Positions 1-12,385 of a DNA stretch of 64,000 bases are shown in pieces. How positions within the stretch are numbered: position 1 is the first letter of the stretch; each line of letters begins with the position of its first letter. Location of the stretch: the NCBI GenBank assembly GCA_016584305.1, contig JACEEZ010012027.1, positions 1-64,000 of the forward strand, read 5' to 3'. The stretch is from Chionoecetes opilio. Lineage: Eukaryota; Arthropoda; Malacostraca; Decapoda; Majidae. Position numbers and translations under genes: made by a program. Below the pieces are notes generated by a model. It worked only from the letters and a program-made list of their open reading frames with translations. It was not told where the DNA came from and did not search any database.

Positions 1-649
1 GTCAGCCCTTGTCATGGTGAATAAATAGAGATTTTCAATAAGTTCTGGTTTATTGCAAAAAACCCCAGGGATATCCGGTGTAGGATAATTTCCACCTTCA
101 AAGAGTATACCGGTGTAATTCTAGTATCAACCACGACTACCAGATAACTAATATAATCATCACGTGCTCAGGGAGTAAACCAGGAAACTACTCGCTTGAG
201 CTGGTGGCAGCACTTCCCCTTAACTCATACCCTTCCCCCTTAACCTTAACTCCTACCCCTTCCACTTAAATTCATCCCCTTTTCCCAGTACTCTCCGCAG
301 CGAGAAGTGTTCATACTATAATCAAATATTTGAAGTCATAAGACAAATTTCAATTCTCAATTCTAGTTGTAATCAAATGAAAAATCATAATCAATTAATA
401 TCATTCAAATAAAAAAGGGGCCCCAGGTATAAACTTCTTCATAGGAAGTTTGGCAACACACTGCCCCCTTTAACTATCACTCCCTACCACATGAAACAAC
501 ACACTCCCCCAAACAACCATTACAACTCCCCACTTCCACACCATCCTAACCCCAGCCTTCTATCCCCCACCAGGGGGGCCCCCTATGCACCCTTTGGTGA
601 TTTCAAAACACTGGCGCGTAAACAGTCCAGAGATATAGTGGTCTATGGT

Positions 650-1745
650 TCGTTACCGCCACCCCAACCCTCATGCCCATCACGCCCGCGTGCAGCTAGC
701 GGGTTTACGGGCCACGGTCACCATAAATGAATACGCGGAAGCTCGTTGAAAACATTAACGCGGCTACCCCAACGTCCCCCCTCCTCTGCCGCCCCCCACT
801 CCTGTGCTTGCAGCGCCTCCGACGGGGCTCGGGCGCCCGCGGTGTTTGCCCCAGCTGACACCCTGCCGGCCCCCTTGAAATTCCTCAGTGCGCTTGAGAG
901 ACCCCGGGGGGCGAGGGGGCCATGGCAATATCTGGCGCACAGCCTTCAACGGGCGCCCCCCTCTCCGACATAGGGTTACGCAATTCAACGATTAGAGGCC
1001 GCCTTCTTAGCCCCCCGCTCCCCTATAAACCACAAGTATTGTTATTTCCATGGTCGCTCGGCGTGGCAGCCAGGGGAAATTTTCAGCCTCCATGTTCCTG
1101 GTCGGGAAACAACCAGCGCGGTGTCGGTGGAATGCCACACCTGTTTCCCGCCCCCATCTCTCGTGCCTCCACCGCGAAGTATTCACCCCTGGCCTGTCAT
1201 CCTGATGCCCAACCCGCCAATCCCCCGCATATCGCCGCCCGACTCCTTGCACAGGTTCACCCGTGACCTCCACCCCTGGTAACCCACCACAGATTCTGTA
1301 TCACCCCGCCGCCCGCTCGCCCGCCCAGTCTCCTGCAGCGCCTCCGCTCCGTCGCCACCACTCCCTGGCTGCCGGACGCTGCTTTGGGTGGCCGACACGC
1401 TGTCGGGGATGCGTTACCTAGTGGATTCGGGGGCGGAGGTCAGTATTGTGCCGCCGTCGTCAGATGAACGCCTCCCCCAAGCCCAGCACCCGTTACGACC
1501 TCCTGGCCGCCAAAACACCCTATCGCCACTTATGGTACGCGGAATCAAAAATCTAAAAATATAAACTCTAATTAGACTTTGCGCGGACTCTCCGCCTCCC
1601 TTCACGCCTGCCTCCCCCTCGTCTGGTCCTTCAAGGGGCTGAGGTAGATCAGCTATCCTGGGTGTGGATATCCTCTTCTGGTGGTCGTGATCCCAACACA
1701 GAAAAGGGGCACTGCATCCAGGAGCGTCCTGGACAACATAACAGA
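650..1745 (+). pseudogene. gypsy-type retrotransposon 5' part with aspartic protease (copy 1)
   Basis: Remnant of the gag/protease end of a Ty3/gypsy LTR retrotransposon. The protease is recognisable at about 1375-1700: the active-site motif DSGAEVSIVPP is encoded at about 1424-1456, followed by a block ending near 1660 (LVWSFK, then AEVD) that matches the C-terminal part of gypsy proteases. Upstream, 720-1370 is proline/alanine-rich GC-rich sequence in broken frames that could be gag, but no gag landmark is certain. Several frameshifts prevent one continuous frame. The element is interrupted at about 1745 by a CR1-like LINE and resumes near 5985 with RT. No LTR was identified. The same structure recurs at 11340-12385. 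Confidence 0.7.
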
Positions 1746-1749
1746 AGCC

Positions 1750-4700
1750 TGCGATTTTTTAACAAATGACGCCGACGCAAACACCCTGATCATCATTCAC
1801 GGGGAAAAACAAATGACGTAAACAAACCAGATCAGGGGCCCTCCTTACTAAATATCGCAAGATGATGAACAAATATAAAGTAAAATTAGAAAAAATCATC
1901 GTATCTGGTATTCTTCCAAGGATCAATGCGGCAAACGCTTCTACAACAAGCCTTCAGCAAAAAACAATCGTCTCGCAAACTCTGTAAAGAAGGATTTGGG
2001 AATATATAAACTTATGGGACCATTTTTATAACCAACCGATTCTCTTCCGAAACGAGGGTTTCCCACTAAATTCAGTTGGTTCTGCACGACTCGGTAGGCT
2101 ACTAAATGACCGCGGAAAACTAACTACAAATCAAAAAATCCCAGCAGGTAGAGGTTCGACAAAAAACCCAAGCTCTAGTTCCCGCAATATAATTTCTCGT
2201 TACTCAAAGCACCAAAATTTATTTCCCCGCAAAGCCCCAACTACCCATCCCGATATTAAAGCTTGTTATTTTAAATGCCCGTAGTATACGAAAACAAATT
2301 TCATGATTTAGAGGAAATATTTTATTCAGAACAATACGACATCATCGGAATTTCAGAGTAGGATAGATACGACAAATAGAGATTTTTGGTGAATTTTGCG
2401 ATACAGGGGTATAATTATTAAGTTCAGAAAGAAAACGAAGAGCAGGAGGAGGTGTATTATTATATATAAAGTCCTGCCTTCATCCCCTTGTAGTATCTAA
2501 ACACAAAAATTGAAAACAGTAATGTATTTTCGTTCAACAAAAATCTTTCATTCTCAAAAAGTAGTAATTGGCCTTGTTTATCGACCTCCAGCTCAAACAA
2601 ATACAATAGACGAAGAACTCTATGAAAAATATTGGAAATTAGTTCTCAGAACGAAAGCGTAATATTCGGTGATTTTAATATTCCCGTTATTTAGTTGGGG
2701 CGGCTCGTTACAATACATTCGGGGCACACTCTCTATTCAAATCCCCAAAGGGAAAGTGCTTTATACCAAACAGGGTGGATCATCCAACGAGAGGCGAAAA
2801 TATTCTAGATCTTTTTTTCAAAAACTAGCGAAAATCTTGTCAGTAACGTTAAGTCGGATCCGAATTTAGTAGCAGTGACCACCGGGCGATTACTTTCAGT
2901 ATTAAACATCAGTAAGACAAGCGAAGTCGAAATTTAAAAAAAAAAAAAAAAGTTCTTGATTATCGAAAGGCAGATTCAGAAAAACTAAAGAATCTTAACA
3001 AAACACCGATTGGAATGTTATCTCAGAAAGTAACGACATAAATGTAGCATGGAATGAATTCACCGGTAAGCTTAATTTAGCAATACAATCCTCAATACCG
3101 TGCGATATGGGCGATCTTTCAAAACATTAAACCGAAATGGTGGACCCGCGAAATCAAGGACAGCCTTGCAGCTAAAAAGCGTGCATATGAAAAAACACAT
3201 AGAAACACAAAATGAAGACGAAAAACGCGATACGACAGAATTAGACGAAATACGAAAAAACTCATTAAGCAGAGCAAGAAAAATTTTGAAGTACGTATTG
3301 CCGAAATGAGAAAACAAACCCTAAAGAATTCTACAGCTATGTTAAAAGGAAAAAAGTAATGACGTCAACCATAGGACCGTTGGAAATGGAAAATGGCGAA
3401 CACACAAAAAAATGAAGTATCTAGGCGGAAAACTCTAAATAACTTTTTGCATCAGTCTTCCAGTGGGAAAACACGCAAAATCAACCCATCCCGAAAACCC
3501 AGAAAAAAGGGTACTTGCTCAGCTCTTTAAAACCTTTCAGGAATGTGACATTTTGCTCGCGATAAATAACATGAAGAAAACAAAGCTCCTGGTCTGATAA
3601 ATTTCGCCACGCATATTAAAAGAAGCAAAGAACGAAAATAGTAAAACCACTTTCCATCTATTTAATAAGTCTTTACTCACCGGAAATGTACCGTGCGAAT
3701 GGAAACTAGAAAAATGTCACACCCATATTTAAAAAAGGAAGCAAGTCGCAGCCCGGAAACTATCGCCCAATCAGTTTAACATCAGTTGCTGGAAAATTAA
3801 TGGAATCCATCATAAGAGACAAAATCGTTAAGTTCTTAGAAGAAAATGACATAATCAAAGACTGCAGCATGGATTCAAAAAATAAACGCTCATCCCTTTC
3901 TCAAATTATTTGATTTTTACAATAGTGTTTTCAAAATGTACGACAAACGGGGGCAGTAGACGTAGTTTCCCTCGATTTTAAAAAAAGCTTTCGACAAAGT
4001 TCCTCATAAGCGTTCATTAGCAAAGAAAAAAGCTCATGGTTTATAACAGGCCATCTTTCAAATTGGATAGAAAACTGGCTGTCAAATCGTAAACAAAGGG
4101 TGGGTAATAAATGGAAATTCTTCTGATGGACCAGTGTAAAAAAGTGGTTTTCCTCAAGGATCAGTTTTCGGACCTATCTGTTCTTAATATACATAAATGA
4201 CATTTACGAGGGAATCACATGCAGGGGTATCGAAATTTGCTGATGACACGAAAATCACAAACATAGCCTTACAGAATCTCAGCGCCAACTCATACAAAAA
4301 CGACTTAAACACGCTAACCCGAATGGTCAAAAACATGGTAAATGAATTTCAACCTTTACAAATGCCATGTACTACATATTTGGTAATAACAACCCTCATA
4401 AAAGTTACGTGATGAACGATTTCCAACTAAAAAAGGTTGATAAAGAAAAAGATTTAGGCGTTATAACTCGAAAAAATCTCAAACCGAATAAACCAAATTA
4501 TAGAGGTAGTAAAAACTGCAAATAAATTGGTTGGCTTTTTTGGACGAACTTCAGTTTCAAATCTGAAAAAAGTTATACTCACTCTTTTTAACTCGCTTTT
4601 TCGCCCACATCTAGAATACTGGGTGCAGTTTGGTCACCTTATTATAAAAAGGACATAGAATAAACTAGAAAAAATACAGCGCAGAGTAACCAAAATGATA

Positions 4701-5120
4701 CCTAGATTGCGAAAAAAAATCGTACGAAAAATCGGCTCAAAGAACTTAACTTATTCCCACTAACCCAAAACGAAGGATAAGAGGTGACCTCATCGAAGTA
4801 TTTAAAATCTCAACCCGGGTTACGAACGTAGTCCCAGAAAATCTTTTCACTAGAACCGGTCAAGTCAACTAGAAACAACGGATTTAAAATAAGCAGGAAA
4901 CGGTTGTAACGAAAAGAAGCAAAGTACTTCTTTACAAACCGTGTTGTAAACCGTATGGAATGGGCTGCCGTCAGACGTAGTAAACTCAAATACAATCGAA
5001 TCATTTAAAAGTCGCCTCGATAAATATTTCATATCAATCCCGGTTGTCACTGTTTATCTCGGAATAATAAATTTATCTCGCGGGCCTCTGAAAAATTACT
5101 CTCATTGCGTAAAATGATTT
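1750..5120 (+). mobile_element. CR1-like LINE nested in the gypsy element (copy 1)
   Basis: Decayed non-LTR retrotransposon. Translating across frameshifts shows, in order: an apurinic-type endonuclease domain (about 2270-2880; includes a region reading ARSIRKQI, later IIGISE and GDFNIP); a linker; the reverse transcriptase (about 3600-4300; NYRPISLTS near 3757-3785, a SVLGPI-like block near 4155, FADDTKI at about 4236-4256); and the C-terminal region (RGDLIEVFKI near 4780-4810, then FKSRLDKYF near 5005-5030). This order and these motifs are typical of CR1-clade LINEs. The element sits between the gypsy protease and RT, so it inserted into gypsy. Dozens of frameshifts exist, many differing from the sister copy at 12385-15745, so part of the damage may be consensus error. 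Confidence 0.8.
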
Positions 5121-5159
5121 CGAGGGCGCGTTACACAACCCCTCCCACACGTCTCAGAC

Positions 5160-5725
5160 AGCCCCCAGTAAACGGTCACTACTACAAAATTTTGACCTGG
5201 GACGGGCTGTGGTTCAGTAAGGGCCCTTGTCAAATTAGTGACCACCATCGGGATTTATATACCAGGGGTCACTGCTGCAGGGGGCATTGAATGTGCACGG
5301 CGTCCTACTTGGAAAGTGCACTACCGCAGTGGATTGAAACGGAGCTGGGGCCTGATTGACTGCTGCCTCCAAGAAAGCGCCAGGCAAGGCTGCCCCACCC
5401 CCCCTGAACTTCCACACTGAGCCTACACCAACACTACATTAGACCTCAAAAACACACACAGATAGCCCCGAGTTAACGGTTACCACTACTACTCTGACTG
5501 TGACGGGCTGTGGTTCAGTTAGGGTCCTGACAGTTAGTGACCACCATCGGGAATTTAAGGTACCAGGGGTCACTGCTGAAGGAGCATTGAAGTGTACGGC
5601 GTCCTACATGGAAAGTACACAATCCGCAGTGGATTGAACGGAGCTGGGGCCTGATTGACTGCTGCCTCCCAAGAAAGCGCCAGGCAAGGCTGCCGCACCA
5701 CCCTTGAACCTCCACACTGTGTTCA
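5160..5725 (+). repeat. two tandem copies of a ~300-bp unit (copy 1)
   Basis: Units at about 5160-5420 and 5465-5725 share long stretches, for example GACGGGCTGTGGTTCAGT, TTAGTGACCACCATCGGG and CTGATTGACTGCTGCCTCC. They lie between the LINE 3' end and the return of gypsy sequence, so they may be LINE 3' UTR or a separate insertion. No coding potential is convincing. The rest to about 5985 shows nothing I recognise. Confidence 0.75.
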
Positions 5726-5984
5726 CACCATTACAAAAACACACATAACATGGCCTATCTATCAAGCACTAAACCTAACCCCCACAAACTAGTAGTAGTT
5801 TTGCCATAGATTACAGCTTCAACTTTCCTCACAAATTCCAGCAGTTTTTCTATATTTCATGGTATCACTTCTTTTCCGGCCAGCTTCGGCTGGAGGGATG
5901 GGGGGTGAGGAGGAGCCTTCTACTTCCTATCCTTTCTCTCTTATTATCTAGTTAGTTAGTAAGTTAAAGCAAACAGTCTTGTAA

Positions 5985-7300
5985 GGACCTATCGGTCTGT
6001 TGCTGTTTGTTTTCCTTTGTATTCCTTTGTATTCCTCCCACGACTTGCTCGTTGATCCCCGGCGCGGGGACATTTGCTGCATCCCCAACCAAAAACTGTC
6101 ATCCCTACCGTGCACTGCGGGCGGCGAGCGTCCCTCCTGACACACCTACGCCAGGCGGTCCTGTACGACGTCCTCTCGAGGACTTCCCTCTCCTCACTTC
6201 TCAGCGCTCCGGCCCGCCAAAAGGATCGCAGGGTCACACACACCATCGCCACGACGGGCCCCCCTTGTATTATTCGGCCGCGACGTCTGATCCTGAACGC
6301 CTCTAGGCGGCGAAAAAAAGGGGTTTAAGCATTTTCTGCAGGAGGGGGGCCATTCAATCTTCCGACAACTGCTGGGTTCACCTTTCCATATGGTACCGAA
6401 GGTCAAGAAGGCGAATGGGGCGACGCGTGCGGCGACTACAGGGGTCTCAGCGCCATGACTCGGCCGGATCGTACCCTATTCCACACGTTGGATTTTCACA
6501 GCATGCTACACGGGCGGTCAGTCTTTTCGAAGATTGATCTTCTACGGGCCTTTCACCAGATCCCCGTGGCTGACGAGGACGTGCCGAAGACTGCAGTGAC
6601 GACGCCTTTCGGCCTGTTTGAGTACCCCTACATGAATTTCGGACTACGCAATGCGGCTCAGACCTTCCAGCGCTTTATGGATAAAGTGGGCAGGGGACCG
6701 ACTTTGTCGTGGTGTACACGACAACATCCTTGTCGCCTAATCGTCGCACCAACAACACGAGCTCCAATGCGCCAGCTGCTCACTCGCCTTCAGGAGTTTG
6801 GTTTAAGGATCCACCGAGTGAAGTGTGTTTTGGGGTTTGCCCCCGGGTTGGACTTCTTGGGCCCACAGAGTCACGTCAGCGGGCTTATCCCCTCCGCAGA
6901 AGGTGTCAGCGATCGCGGAACTTCCCACGGCTCGCACGGTCAGGAAGCTCAGGGAATTTTTGGGGTGATTAATTATTACCACCGCTTCATTCCCAAGCAG
7001 CCGCTCGGCTCGCCCCCTTACATGACCTCTGAAGGGGGTAAAAAAAAAACTCACGAAGCCCTACAGTGGACTGATGAAGCCGAGGGAGCGTTCAACAACA
7101 TCAAGCAAAAACTCGCTTCCACGACGCTCCTCCCCCTACCCAGTCCCCCAATGCCCCCACCGTCCTCACTACTGACGCCTCAGCAGAAGCGAGGGGCGCT
7201 GTCCTCCAGCAGAAGGTGGACATCGAAACCCGGAACAGGGTGCCGTCAAGGGCGGCGGGCGTGCAGGAGCACGAGAAGCCGCACGTGGACATCAAACATG
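5985..7300 (+). pseudogene. gypsy reverse transcriptase and start of RNase H (copy 1)
   Basis: Continuation of the gypsy element after the nested LINE. The longest open piece is 6455-7435. Recognisable blocks in order: a THTIATTGPP region at about 6230-6265; the fingers/palm block [15 protein letters not shown] (about 6528-6572); [12 protein letters not shown] then NFGLRNAAQTFQRFMD (about 6600-6683); the catalytic motif, reading YIDN not YIDD once a local indel is allowed (about 6715-6735); a FLG-containing thumb region near 6855; GVINYYHRFIP (6963-6995); and the start of RNase H near 7165. Homology then stops, so the rest of RNase H, integrase and 3' LTR are missing. An in-frame TAA follows the YIDN block in both copies. 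The element is dead; YIDN alone would be expected to abolish catalysis. Confidence 0.85.
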
Positions 7301-8635
7301 ATAGGGCGCCGTGGGCAGGAAGCCAATGAGAGACGGGAAAATCATGGGTGGGAGGGGGAAGATCATAATATATACGGGGAGGGAGAAAAATCAGGGGACC
7401 AACATTATCGACAACATCAGGGAGCCCCGTGTTGACCAGAGAGAAAATCGATATACCCACTAATTAAGACAGGCAATAGACCAAGACCGTGTGCCACCAT
7501 TCTGTACCGCTACGGTGGGTACAATACTTGAATATAATGAGTAGTGGCAGGAAACATAAGATGAGAGATGTAGTGGCGAGCGCGTGGGTAGCTGTGTGCA
7601 CGAGGCAGCTTGGCGAGTGAGAGGCAAGGCGAGGGTTCAAGGTCTGTGTGTCTGTATGTGTCCTTATAGTAGAGTGTGGGTATGGGACAATAATTACCAA
7701 CGTGTAGACAGAAGATGAATATATTGTAGCCCAGGATTGTAGGACAGAGGATGTTGGAATATTGAGCCAGGCATGTGGCCTGGCCACGAGGTGAAGCACA
7801 GACGGTGTGACCTCTATGGGGTCAGGAGAGAGAACTGAGCGAGTGCTAAAATGAGCGGTGAGTGAGGCCGAGGTCAAATCAAATCAAATCAACAAAAGAG
7901 AAAGCAGGAGGGGGTAAGTGGGGACAGGAGAAGAATAGATGGGTGAGAGAAAGGAGGCTAGTAAGAGAAAAAGTCTCCGGGGCTTAACCCAGGTGCTGTA
8001 AGTGTTTGTATGTGTTGTGGGTCGGTCTGGACACGTTTCTCAACTCGCACGAGCAAACAGAAACCATTCTGGGACGGCTTGACAGGGCATGGGCCTCAAA
8101 AGATGGAACCCCGGACACACCCAAGACAACTCCGCGCCCACATCCGCCGCCCACCGCAGGGTCTTCAGTTTTTGTTTGATCTTTTTGTTCTTTCTTCAGG
8201 TTTGACTTGTTTTTTTTTCTTCTTTCTTCTTCTCTTCTTTCTTCGTATCTGTTTTTTTTTTTTTTTTTTTTTTTGTACTTGTCTTGATTTTGGGTTATAG
8301 TTTTTACTTGTTCTGTCACTACCATGCACGCGCGCACACACCCAAGCGCCACGGCACCCCGCACGGGCGGCTGGCATCATTCTTAACCCATCCCTCGATT
8401 CCAAAAATACCACAAGGAGGAAAAAAATTAGTGAAAAAAATTAGTGAAAGAAAGTCTGAGATTAAAAGTGTTTATTTGTTTTGTTTTATTTTTACAAAGA
8501 TGTGGACAGGGGGAGAAGGACTCCGTATATAGCGGAGGGACCTACAGTTTTTCGTGGGATCCGAACACACGGACAGTGGGAGGAAGGCGAGCGGAACGGA
8601 GTGGATTGTAGGGGTATAAAGTTTGGCAGCAGGGG
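7300..8635. other. non-coding stretch with poly-T tract
   Basis: No gene found. It holds a short TCAAA repeat near 7876-7899 and a T-rich tract at about 8200-8275, with no conserved protein frame. It is present again at 17925-19258. Confidence 0.6.
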
Positions 8636-8682
8636 AAAAAGGGTAAGATTACCTCCGTATAGGAGGTAATCTTACCCTTTTT
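8636..8682. repeat. perfect 21-bp-arm hairpin (copy 1)
   Basis: Left arm 8636-8656 and right arm 8662-8682 are exact reverse complements around the 5-nt loop GTATA. The arms run from AAAAAGGGTAAG to ACCTCC. It is preserved exactly at 19259-19305, so it is not random consensus noise. Confidence 0.9.
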
Positions 8683-8865
8683 ACGCTTATATTGAGTGTT
8701 GCCATATATAGTCTACCTACCGACACAGTACAGTATATTTCCCTCCGGTCAGAGATTAAACTTTCCTCAAGTTTCCTAGGTGATATAAAGATATGAACAA
8801 AACATAGGAGATATATATAGGTTCCGTAAGGGGAAAGTTGAAGATGAATGGGAACACCAAAAATG

Positions 8866-9058
8866 GAGACCAAAAATTTCCATATCAGTGGTCTTAAAAA
8901 AAACGTATACAATATCAAAAGTGGAAATTATCCCCCAAAAAGATTCCATATATCATTTGGTCTTGAAAGCAGCATATAAGATTATCAAAGTGGAAATTAT
9001 GACTAAGATTCCAGATATAAGGTCTTCAAAACAGTATACCAAAGTAGAAAATGAGTAA
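8866..9058. repeat. ~66-bp tandem repeat, three degenerate units (copy 1)
   Basis: Units contain ATTCCATATATCA, GGTCTTGAAA and AGTGGAAATTATGAC in the same order. The third unit is the most diverged. The same array is at 19482-19668. Confidence 0.65.
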
Positions 9059-9539
9059 CCAAATGATACGGTAACTTACACACAAGTGTCACAACAGACA
9101 CAAAAAGGGAGGATTACCCCTTGTCAAAGAACGCTGAAAACTCAACAGGCAAACAACAAAGCGAGGAGATAGACATTCTGCAGTTATCAAAATCTCGACA
9201 CCAGCTGAAAAGCACAGCCAAGCCAACGAAGGACAGATGAGTTTTAAGAGTGGGCGGCGGGCGTGGGCGTGGCGCATGGGCGGCGGGCGCTTTAGAGAGA
9301 CCCAGCAGAGGTGAGGCGCACGTGGCGCGCGGGGTGGCGCCGGGGTGTAGAGTCCACGCCTGTGTTTTGTTGGGTCTGGTACTTTATTCTTGCCCTCTGT
9401 GCAGGGTACAGCGGCCTTGTTCAATCACGTACTATTATTATATTTTGTGGGGTGTGTGTGTGTGAAAAGGGGAGTACTGTAGTGAACCCAATGTTGGGCT
9501 AAACGCCAGCTGCTTAATTACCATAAAGTTCAAAGCTAC

Positions 9540-10225
9540 GCCAGGTGTGGCTGAGGGGCGACCTGGGCTCAATCAATCAATCATTGGGGGCATACGCCGG
9601 GGGGGGCATCGCCTCGCCCACCCTACGACGCCCACTCCCGGGGGGTCACCACACACGAGTCCCCATGCAGGCTCCTTTCCCATACCAAGCAGCTCTCGAT
9701 AAGAAAACATCAACTTGCCCCAGCCACGAGCCTTGTGGGCGACCCCTTGGCCTCTTTCACGCCGGATTGTCTCTTACAGATACAACCCGATGCGAAGGAT
9801 CGGTTTCAGGGTAGCGTGCCACATGCCCATATAGCCGGAGTTGGCGTGACGGACTATGCAGGTAATAGGCCCCGATTCAGTCTCCGGGACAATCGGATTG
9901 ACACGTAATCATCCCAGCGATACCCCCAGATTCTTTCGAAGACACTTATACCAAAGGCATCGATTCGTCTCTTCAAGTCACTATTTAGTGTCTATGTCTC
10001 ACAACCATTGAGTAAGACAGGAATCACAAAACGACTTGAAGATCCGGACTTTGTCTTCCTGCACAGGTACCGACAACGGGAAATACTCCTGCTGAGCGAG
10101 TCTATAAAACTGTGGTCTATTCCAATCCGCCTTAAGACTTCTTGACAGACCCCGTTTTGGACTGCGCTACCAAGTATGTAAACTTTCCAAGATCCATGTC
10201 TCGCCGAGCATGAACAATGGACTGT
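9540..10225 (-). mobile_element. RTE-like LINE, 3' part only (copy 1)
   Basis: Minus-strand C-terminal coding region and 3' end of the element seen in full at 20146-22020. The end near 9570-9585 is a short (TGAT)n/(ATCA)n tail, as is usual for RTE elements. It is cut at the N at 10226 rather than by a biological boundary. Confidence 0.75.
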
Positions 10226-10226
10226 N
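10226..10226. other. single-N assembly join
   Basis: The only ambiguous base in the first 35 kb. Sequence to its left matches 20831-20835 and then stops, while sequence to its right (from 10227) is unrelated. This is the expected signature of a scaffolding join of unknown gap size. Confidence 0.9.
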
Positions 10227-10646
10227 GGGTAAGACCTGGGGCACCTCGCTCCTGTTTCCCCCCTTCCTTGTTATGATATATCTATAATGCTCATATATGG
10301 TACTGTTGTCAGTTCACTAACGCATAGGAGGCCTGCCCATCCTTATAAGTGTTATTAAGGGAAAGTCGTCTCTACACCTTCATGTAGGCTTCGACGGGAG
10401 TCTCTCGCTCCTTCCTCTCAAAAAACCCAGCCACATGGTACAGTGAATCCCCAACACCAACTCATTCCCTCTCACATTTTCTCTCCTTATATATATATTC
10501 CATGTATACCTATAGTGCTCAGTTGATACGGACATAGGTGGTAGTTCTAAAATGATTCTGTAAAGGGAGTTTATGCTCTAAAGAGCTTGCCCTTTCCAGA
10601 TTAGAGTTTATGTATGTGTCTAAGATCTCAACAGAAATAATGTTTT
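10227..10646. other. unassigned sequence right of the assembly join
   Basis: No gene. It has a run of C/T and short TATA-like repeats near 10487-10500. If copy 1 and copy 2 are one locus, this is the missing left flank of copy 1 and could contain the gypsy LTR or leader, but I see no paired LTR to show it. Confidence 0.5.
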
Positions 10647-11339
10647 CATGGTGAATAAATAGGATGATGTTTCAAATATAGTTCTTGTGTTTATTGCAAA
10701 AACCCCAGGTGACTACCCGCGTGTTAGATAATACTTCCCCACACTTCCAAAAGAGTCAGCCTACTCGGTGTATTCAAAGTATCAACCCGACTCCAAGATA
10801 ATCTAATATATATCTATTCACGTGCTCAGGGAGTACCAGAGAACTACTCGCTTGAGCTGGTGGCAGCACTTCCCCTTAACTCATCCCCTTTTCCCCCTTA
10901 ACCTTAACTCCTACCCCTTCCATTTAAAAATTCATCCCATTTCAGTACTCTCCGCAGCGAAAAGTGTTCATACTATAATCAAATAGTGAAGTCATAAGAC
11001 AAATTTCAATTCTCAATTCTAGTTGTAATCAAATAAAAATCATAATCAATTAATATCATTCAAATAACAAAGGCCCCAAAGGTTTAAAAACTTCTTCATA
11101 GGGATTTTTTCTGGCAACACACTGCCACCTTAACTATCACTCCCACCATGCACAACCACACTCCACCAAACCATTACAACTCCCACTTCCACACCACTCC
11201 TAACACCAGCCTTCTATCCCCCCACCAGTGGGGCCCCTATGCAGCCTTGGATTTCAAAACACTGGCGCGTAAACAGTCCAGAGATATAGTGGTCTATGGG
11301 TTTGTTACCGCCACACCAGCTCATGCCCCATCACGTCCC

Positions 11340-12385
11340 CGTGCCGCTAGCGGGTTTACGGGCCCCGGGCACCTAAATGAATACGCGGAGCTCGTTGAAA
11401 ACATTAACGCGGCCTACACCAGTCCCCCCTCCTCTGCCGCCCACCACTCCTGTGCTTGCAGCGCCTCCGACGGGGCTCGGGCGCCCGCGTGTTTGCCCCA
11501 GCTGACACCCTGCCGGCTTTCCTTGAAATTCCTCAGTGCGCTTGAGAGACCCGGGGCGCGAGGGGGCCATGGCAATACTCTGGCGACAGCTCTTCAACGG
11601 GCGCCCGCCTCTCCGACATAGCTTACGCCATTCAACGATTAGAGGCCGCCTTCTACCCTCCGCTCCCTAATTTGCCACAAGTATTGTATTACCATGGTCG
11701 CTTCGGCGTGGCAGCCAGGAAATTTTCAGCCTCCATGTTCCTGGTCGGGAAACAACCAGCGCGGTGGTCGTGAATGCACACCTGTCTCCCGCCCCCATCT
11801 CTCGTGCCTCCACCGCGAAGTATTCACCTGGCCATGTCATCCTGATGCCCAACCGCCAATCCCCGCATATCGCCGCCGACTCCTTGCACGGTTCACCCGT
11901 GCACCTCCCCCCCTGGTCAACCCACCACAGATTCTCGTATCAAACCCCGCGCCCGCTCGCCCGCCAGTCTCCGCAGCGCCTCCGCCTCCGTCGCCACCAC
12001 TCCCTGGCTGCCGGACGCTGCTTTGGGTGGCCGACACGCTGTCGGGGATCCCGTTACCTAGTGGATTGGGGGGCGGAGGTCAGTATTGTGCCGCCGTCGT
12101 CAGATGAACGCCTCGCCCAGCCCAGCACCGCTTACGACCTCCTGGCCCCCAAATAACACCCCTATCGCCACTTATGGTACGCGGACTCAAAATCTAAAAA
12201 TATAAACTCCTAATTAGACTTTGCGCGGACTCCCCGCCTCTCCTTCACGCCTGCCTCGCCCTTCGTCTGGTCCTTCAAGGTGGCTGAGGTAGATCACTTA
12301 TCCGGGGTGTGGATATCCTCTCCTGGTGGTCGTGATCCCCACACAGAAAGAGGCACTGCATTCCAGGAGCGTCCCTGGACAACAT
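11340..12385 (+). pseudogene. gypsy gag/protease remnant (copy 2)
   Basis: Second copy of the 650-1745 region. The protease active-site codons are at about 12061-12090 (here reading DWGAEVSIVPP, a G-for-C change in the serine codon relative to copy 1), followed by the LVWSFKVAEVD block near 12263-12297. Frames are broken at different places from copy 1. A CR1-like LINE follows from about 12385. Confidence 0.7.

Larger units (their letters stand above)
1..10225. repeat. 10.2 kb direct duplication, copy 1
   Basis: From about position 13 to 10225 this stretch aligns in order and orientation with about 10647-20835 (offset 10634 at the left, 10610 at the right). The alignment stops exactly at the single N at 10226. 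Differences are mostly one-base gains or losses in homopolymers, with some substitutions. Every element inside (gypsy fragments, CR1-like LINE, 66-bp repeats, hairpin, RTE 3' end) is present in both copies. I infer an unmerged overlap between two contigs rather than a true tandem duplication, but cannot prove it without reads. Confidence 0.85.

Noticed and set aside
491..730. Short frame at the gypsy 5' region as a gag gene
   Set aside because: It includes a MITE end (595-646), differs between copies and has no gag motif.
7464..8364. Minus-strand frames of 126-137 codons
   Set aside because: No conserved motif, and one is built on a poly-T/poly-A tract (lysine runs).
11694..12156. Two overlapping 130-codon frames near the copy 2 protease
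   Set aside because: Mostly out-of-frame readings of GC-rich DNA; only the short DWGAEVSIVPP part is protease.
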